Assembly (NCBI GenBank): GCA_040384645.1
Contig: JAZKIX010000157.1
Span: 1-18,456, forward strand
Reading direction: 5' to 3'
Length of the DNA: 18,456 bases
Source of the DNA: JAZKIX01 sp040384645
GTDB taxonomy: Bacteria; Pseudomonadota; Gammaproteobacteria; Burkholderiales; Burkholderiaceae_D
A program made the translations under genes and the position numbers. The notes under the pieces were generated by a model. The model saw only the letters and a list, made by a program, of their open reading frames with translations. It ran no database searches and was not told the DNA's origin. Positions 15,271-18,456 of the stretch are shown piece after piece. Position 1 is the first letter of the stretch; the number at the start of each line of letters is the position of its first letter.

Positions 15271-16209
15271 ATGAATCAGCAAATGAGTCTGCCGCGCAGC
15301 GTCAAGATAGTCGAAGTGGGCCCGCGCGATGGCTTGCAAAACGAGTCGCAAACCATTTCCGCAGCGACCAAGATTGCGCTGGTGGATCGACTGACGCAGG
15401 CCGGTTTTGCCAATATCGAGGCGGCTTCATTCGTCTCGCCCAAATGGGTGCCGCAGATGGCGACCAGCAGCGACGTGATGGCCGGCATCGCACGCAAAGC
15501 CGGCGTGGTGTATTCGGCACTGGTGCCCAATCTACGCGGTTTCGAGGCGGCGCTGGCGGCCGGCGTCAATGAAGTGGTGATCTTCGGTTCCGCTTCGGAA
15601 GCCTTCTCGCAAAAAAATATCAATTGCTCGATTGCGGAATCGATCGAACGTTTTAGCGACGTCGCGCGCGCCGCCAAAGCGCATGGCTTGCGCTTGCGCG
15701 GCAGCGTCAGTTGCGCTTTCGGCTGTCCGTATCAAGGCAGCGTCGCCTTGGCTTCGGTGCAAGATGTGGTGCAGCGTTTGGCGGCACTGGGCTGTGATGA
15801 AATAGATATCGCCGATACCATCGGCGTGGCGACGCCGCGTCAGGTGCAGGGCGTGATGGCAGCGGCGGCGCAGGCTTTTCCATTAAGCCAGTTGTCCGGC
15901 CATTTCCACGATACCTACGGTCAGGCTTTGGCAAATATCTATGCCAGTCTGGAACTGGGGATTGCGATTTTTCATTCCTCCGTGGCAGGGCTGGGCGGTT
16001 GCCCGTATGCCAAGGGCGCGACCGGCAATGTCGCCACCGAAGACGTGTTGTACCTACTACAAGGGCTGGGCATTACCACCGTGATCAACCTCGATGCGGT
16101 GGTCGAGGCCGGGCAATTTATTTCGCAGCAATTGGGGCGGCGCGCCGTGAGCAGGGCTGGCAATGCACTGGCGGCGCGACTTGAGGCGGTGCAGGGCCTT
16201 CACGGCTAA
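15271..16209 (+). CDS. mvaB: Hydroxymethylglutaryl-CoA lyase
   Basis: This is the final leucine-pathway enzyme (also called LiuE). It cleaves HMG-CoA into acetyl-CoA and acetoacetate and needs a divalent metal. The 312 residues form a TIM barrel of the DRE-TIM family. EVGPRDGLQNE (15-25) holds the catalytic Arg19 and metal-binding Asp20; SVSCAFGCPYQG (145-156) and GHFHDTYGQALAN (His211, His213) follow; and GLGGCPYAKGATGN (240-253) holds the active-site loop Cys244. AAGGA lies 6 bases before ATG 15271. A second in-frame ATG lies 12 bases on but is less well placed. It is the last + strand gene; copy 4 of the 75-base repeat begins 41 bases after its stop. Confidence 0.95.
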   Translation: MNQQMSLPRSVKIVEVGPRDGLQNESQTISAATKIALVDRLTQAGFANIEAASFVSPKWVPQMATSSDVMAGIARKAGVVYSALVPNLRGFEAALAAGVNEVVIFGSASEAFSQKNINCSIAESIERFSDVARAAKAHGLRLRGSVSCAFGCPYQGSVALASVQDVVQRLAALGCDEIDIADTIGVATPRQVQGVMAAAAQAFPLSQLSGHFHDTYGQALANIYASLELGIAIFHSSVAGLGGCPYAKGATGNVATEDVLYLLQGLGITTVINLDAVVEAGQFISQQLGRRAVSRAGNALAARLEAVQGLHG

Positions 16210-16249
16210 ATACGTCGGCTTAAAGGCTTAAAAGCGAGATTTTTGATTA

Positions 16250-16324
16250 AAATATACTGGGCGTAGTATTATTTTTTACCCTTAACAATTGTGCGGGTAA
16301 GTATATGTTTTGGCATATACCCCC
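16250..16324 (+). repeat. 75-base intergenic repeat, copy 4
   Basis: It begins AAATATACT, ends ATATACCCCC and is 75 bases long. It contains the clearest 3' hairpin of the four: GTATATG (bases 52-58) and CATATAC (65-71) pair perfectly around TTTTGG. It follows mvaB and faces the convergent DUF493 gene, so no + strand gene follows in the window. It cannot be a leader for a neighbouring gene here, which favours a 3'-end or mobile-repeat explanation. Confidence 0.85.
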
Positions 16325-16331
16325 ACATTTT

Positions 16332-16356
16332 CCTCTCCCCGAAGCGGGCACAGAGG
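16332..16356. repeat. GC-rich hairpin between convergent mvaB and DUF493 genes
   Basis: CCTCT (16332-16336) pairs with AGAGG (16352-16356), and CCCG (16338-16341) with CGGG (16345-16348), closing a 3-base AAG loop. It begins 8 bases after repeat copy 4 and may help end transcription from both sides. Its layout is similar to the hairpin at 2557-2579 downstream of copy 1. Confidence 0.5.
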
Positions 16357-16387
16357 GCGAAAATCGGCGCCGCGGCTAGCTAAATAG

Positions 16388-16663
16388 TTACATCACCACC
16401 TTGACCATCGGATGCGATGACAGCGCCCGGTACAGAGTGTCGAGCTGCTCGCGGCTGGTGGCGCGCACGGTTGCGGTCAGGCCGAGGTAATTGCCCTTGG
16501 ATGAAGGCCGCATTTCCAGCTTGCCGGCATGAAACTGCGGGTCGTGCTGCGTGATCAGGGCGACGATGGTATTGGCGAAATCGTCATGCATCGGGCCCAT
16601 GATCTTGATCGGGAAGTCGCTCGGATATTCGATCAGTGAATCTTCGGGTTTGATTTCTTGCAT
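16388..16663 (-). CDS. DUF493 (YbeD/UPF0250) protein
   Basis: This small cytoplasmic protein has 91 residues, the usual length. The family pattern is clear: YPSDFPIKIMG near the N-terminus, then VTATVRATSREQLDTLYRAL-like spacing and the end SHPMVKVVM. Characterised members have an ACT-like alpha/beta fold and are suspected to be regulatory, but the function is unproven. ATG 16663 has an excellent AGGAGG 5 bases upstream that overlaps the dacC stop. In many proteobacteria the order is dacA/dacC-ybeD-lipB-lipA. Here the dac-ybeD pair is kept, but what follows is the convergent mvaB rather than lipB. Confidence 0.9.
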   Translation of the reverse strand: MQEIKPEDSLIEYPSDFPIKIMGPMHDDFANTIVALITQHDPQFHAGKLEMRPSSKGNYLGLTATVRATSREQLDTLYRALSSHPMVKVVM

Positions 16664-16668
16664 CTGAT

Positions 16669-16674
16669 CCTCCT
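16669..16674 (-). promoter_or_regulatory. DUF493 ribosome binding site overlapping the dacC stop codon
   Basis: AGGAGG (minus strand, 16674-16669) shares bases with the dacC stop TAG (16675-16673) and lies 5 bases before the DUF493 ATG, indicating translational coupling of the two genes. Confidence 0.75.
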
Positions 16675-17830
16675 ATTTGATCCACAAACGGACCGAATCC
16701 CAGGCGCGGCCAAAGATGCTGGCTTGATTGATCTGGTCCAGCGCCACCACCGGCAAGTCGGCCACAGTCTTGCCATCGACCATCATCTTCAGACTGCCGA
16801 CATTGGCGCCAAGTGCGATAGGTGCTACCAGGGGATCTTTGCGCTCCAGTATCGGCTTCATTTTGGCGGCCATGCCTTTCGGGATGGTGACGAAGATATC
16901 GCGATTGAAGCCAACGCGCACCGTGTTTTTTTCGCCTTTCCAGATTTCGGGCGTGGCTACCGGCTGATCCTTGGCATACAGCTTGATCGTGTCGAAGTTC
17001 TGGAAACCCCAGTTCAGCAGCTTCTGGCTTTCCTGCGCGCGCGCCTGGTCGGAATTGGCGCCCAGCAATACCGAAATCAAGCGCCGCTCGCCCGAACCAT
17101 TGGGTCGTTTGGCCGAGGCCACCAGGCAAAATCCAGCGCCTTCGGTATGGCCGGTTTTCATGCCGTCCACCGTCGGGTCAAGCCACAATAAACGGTTGCG
17201 GTTAGGTTGGTCGATATTGTTGTACTTGAAACTCTTGATCGAATCGATCTTGTAAAACTCGGGGTAATCCGCAATCACATGTGCCGCCAGGATCGACAAG
17301 TCTTGCGCGGTGGAATAATTGTCTTTGCTCGGCATGCCGTGCGGATTGGCAAAATTGGTGGATTTAAGACCCATGCGCTCGGCCTCACGGTTCATTTGAA
17401 TGACAAAAGCGGCTTCGTCACCGGCCACCGCTTCAGCCAGCGCAACGGCTGCATCATTGCCCGATTGGATCATCAAGCCATGCAATAAATCGTCGATGGA
17501 GACCGGTTTATTGGGTTCGATAAACATCTTGGAACTGCTGGCATCGACCTTCCATGCCTTGGTCGAAACCGAGATCATTTGATCCAGCGTGAGCTTCTTG
17601 TCCTTGATGGCGGCAAACACCAGGTAGGCGGTCATGATCTTGGTAAGCGACGCTGGCTCGATGCGCAATTGCGGCTCTTGCGAGGCGATCACTTGGCCGC
17701 TGGTGGCATCGAGCAAGAGCCAGGATTTGGCGGCCAGGGTTGGCGAAGGCAGGGTTTGCGCCACGGCGGCGGACAGGGTGGCTGAGGCGGTCAGGACGCT
17801 AACGGCCAGGGCCGCAAAATATTTTTTCAT
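16673..17830 (-). CDS. dacC: D-alanyl-D-alanine carboxypeptidase (penicillin-binding protein 5/6 family)
   Basis: This periplasmic enzyme removes the terminal D-Ala from peptidoglycan pentapeptides. The 385 residues begin with a signal peptide (MKKYFAALAV, cleavage near AVA-Q at 24/25). The serine-peptidase motifs are complete: SLTK (Ser61, Lys64), SGN (123-125) and KTGHT (225-229). The PBP5 C-terminal beta domain follows, and the protein ends in an amphipathic stretch, FGRAWDSVRLWIK, that would anchor it to the inner membrane. No Shine-Dalgarno-like sequence precedes ATG 17830 on the minus strand, but the signal peptide supports this start. The next gene, DUF493, begins 9 bases after the stop. 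dacA is an equally valid name. Confidence 0.94.
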   Translation of the reverse strand: MKKYFAALAVSVLTASATLSAAVAQTLPSPTLAAKSWLLLDATSGQVIASQEPQLRIEPASLTKIMTAYLVFAAIKDKKLTLDQMISVSTKAWKVDASSSKMFIEPNKPVSIDDLLHGLMIQSGNDAAVALAEAVAGDEAAFVIQMNREAERMGLKSTNFANPHGMPSKDNYSTAQDLSILAAHVIADYPEFYKIDSIKSFKYNNIDQPNRNRLLWLDPTVDGMKTGHTEGAGFCLVASAKRPNGSGERRLISVLLGANSDQARAQESQKLLNWGFQNFDTIKLYAKDQPVATPEIWKGEKNTVRVGFNRDIFVTIPKGMAAKMKPILERKDPLVAPIALGANVGSLKMMVDGKTVADLPVVALDQINQASIFGRAWDSVRLWIK

Positions 17831-17901
17831 GAGGGAATCGGGACAATAATCGGTCTAACAACCGGTGATGGAAACATCGTGCAGCCACTAGGGCGCGCGG
17901 G

Positions 17902-17930
17902 AGGATAAAAAACGAAACGACGGCAAGCAA
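17902..17930 (-). promoter_or_regulatory. Possible sigma-70 promoter for dacC
   Basis: On the minus strand TTGCTT (17930-17925) and TATCCT (17907-17902) are 17 bases apart, a fair match to -35 and -10 boxes. They lie about 70 bases before the dacC start and after the alpha/beta hydrolase stop. This is a motif match only. Confidence 0.3.
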
Positions 17931-17967
17931 TCGAAAAGTAAAGGATGGTTTTGCAAAAAAAGCAATT

Positions 17968-18456
17968 TCAGCGGTGCCACATTTCGACCACCAGATTACG
18001 AATATGTTGCAGCTTACGATGAAAAAAGTGATCGGCACCGGGAATAACGCATACCGCAATGTCTTGCGGTCGCAGCCAGTCAAATACCTGCACCAGCGGA
18101 ATGGTGTCGTCGAGTTCGCCATGAATCAGGATCGTGTCGGACGGGATCGCAGGCATAGCCCATTTGCCGGCTGCCGCGCCGACTAACACGAGCCGTTCGG
18201 CCGCTGTCACGCCTTGGGCAATCAGGCGCTGCTGCAGTTGCGACTGGACAAAGGTACCGAAGGAAAATCCAGCCAGCGCAAATGGCAGACCGGGATAACG
18301 TTGTTGCATATGGGTCAGTAACAGTGCCATATCGTCGGTTTCGCCATGGCCATCGTCATGAACGCCTTCGGAGGCGCCGACACCACGAAAATTCATGCTT
18401 ACCGCCGCGTAACCTAACTTGGCAAAAGTACGCACTAGGGTCTGCGCCACTTTATT
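17968..18456 (-). CDS. Alpha/beta hydrolase, 3' part (5' end outside window)
   Basis: The frame stays open to the right edge, so 162 C-terminal residues are seen. The GTG at 18450 is an internal valine (NKVAQT is the usual context in this family), not the start. Features are MNFRGVGASEG, the nucleophile elbow GFSFG, GELDDTIP with the probable catalytic Asp, and PGADHFFHRKL with the probable catalytic His. This is the pattern of small cytoplasmic hydrolases of the COG2945/YfhR-like type, whose natural substrates are mostly unknown. It is upstream of dacC on the same strand with a 137-base gap that holds the possible dacC promoter, so it need not be co-transcribed. Confidence 0.87.
   Translation of the reverse strand, partial: NKVAQTLVRTFAKLGYAAVSMNFRGVGASEGVHDDGHGETDDMALLLTHMQQRYPGLPFALAGFSFGTFVQSQLQQRLIAQGVTAAERLVLVGAAAGKWAMPAIPSDTILIHGELDDTIPLVQVFDWLRPQDIAVCVIPGADHFFHRKLQHIRNLVVEMWHR

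Noticed and set aside
16217..16232. Tandem GGCTTAAA direct repeat after mvaB
   Set aside because: Only two 8-base units in an AT-rich spacer, which is easily expected by chance.

Overview
The window looks like a betaproteobacterial chromosome, probably Burkholderiales and perhaps Oxalobacteraceae-like. That placement is inferred from protein style, an AceK-linked leucine-degradation cluster and an IPTL-CTERM-type surface protein; no rRNA or marker gene confirms it. Every gene reads as chromosomal housekeeping or catabolism. I see no tRNA, rRNA, CRISPR array, transposase, integrase or phage gene.

Layout. Bases 1-1184 hold the 3' two thirds of aceK (isocitrate dehydrogenase kinase/phosphatase), followed at once by an acetyl-CoA acetyltransferase. 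Then come ychJ and liuB (3-methylcrotonyl-CoA carboxylase carboxyltransferase), overlapping by 4 bases. A DUF11-repeat surface protein (4874-7030) lies on the opposite strand. It is followed by liuC (methylglutaconyl-CoA hydratase), the biotin operon bioA-bioD-bioB with a small GspG-like pseudopilin gene at its end, liuD (the biotin-carrying MCC subunit), ghrA (glyoxylate/hydroxypyruvate reductase) and mvaB/liuE (HMG-CoA lyase). On the minus strand at the right end are a DUF493 gene, dacC (D-Ala-D-Ala carboxypeptidase) and a partial alpha/beta hydrolase.

How the genes work together. LiuB and LiuD carboxylate 3-methylcrotonyl-CoA, LiuC hydrates 3-methylglutaconyl-CoA, and MvaB splits HMG-CoA into acetyl-CoA and acetoacetate. 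The thiolase can finish the route once acetoacetate is activated. LiuD needs covalent biotin, and bioADB sits between liuC and liuD. AceK (glyoxylate-bypass control) and GhrA (glyoxylate reduction) fit growth on acetyl-CoA-yielding substrates. Isovaleryl-CoA dehydrogenase (liuA) and an acetoacetate-activating enzyme are not in the window.

Main discovery. Four copies of an undescribed-looking intergenic element occur at 2426-2500, 8199-8273, 11924-11998 and 16250-16324. Each is exactly 75 bases, they align without gaps, all lie on the + strand, and each starts 0-41 bases after the stop codon of a + strand gene. About 36 of 75 columns are invariant by hand alignment. The ends are AAATATACT and ATATACCCCC. 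The copies divide the cluster into modules, and copies 2 and 3 exactly bracket the biotin block. They could be a structured RNA 3' end or a recombination-type repeat; the sequence alone does not decide.
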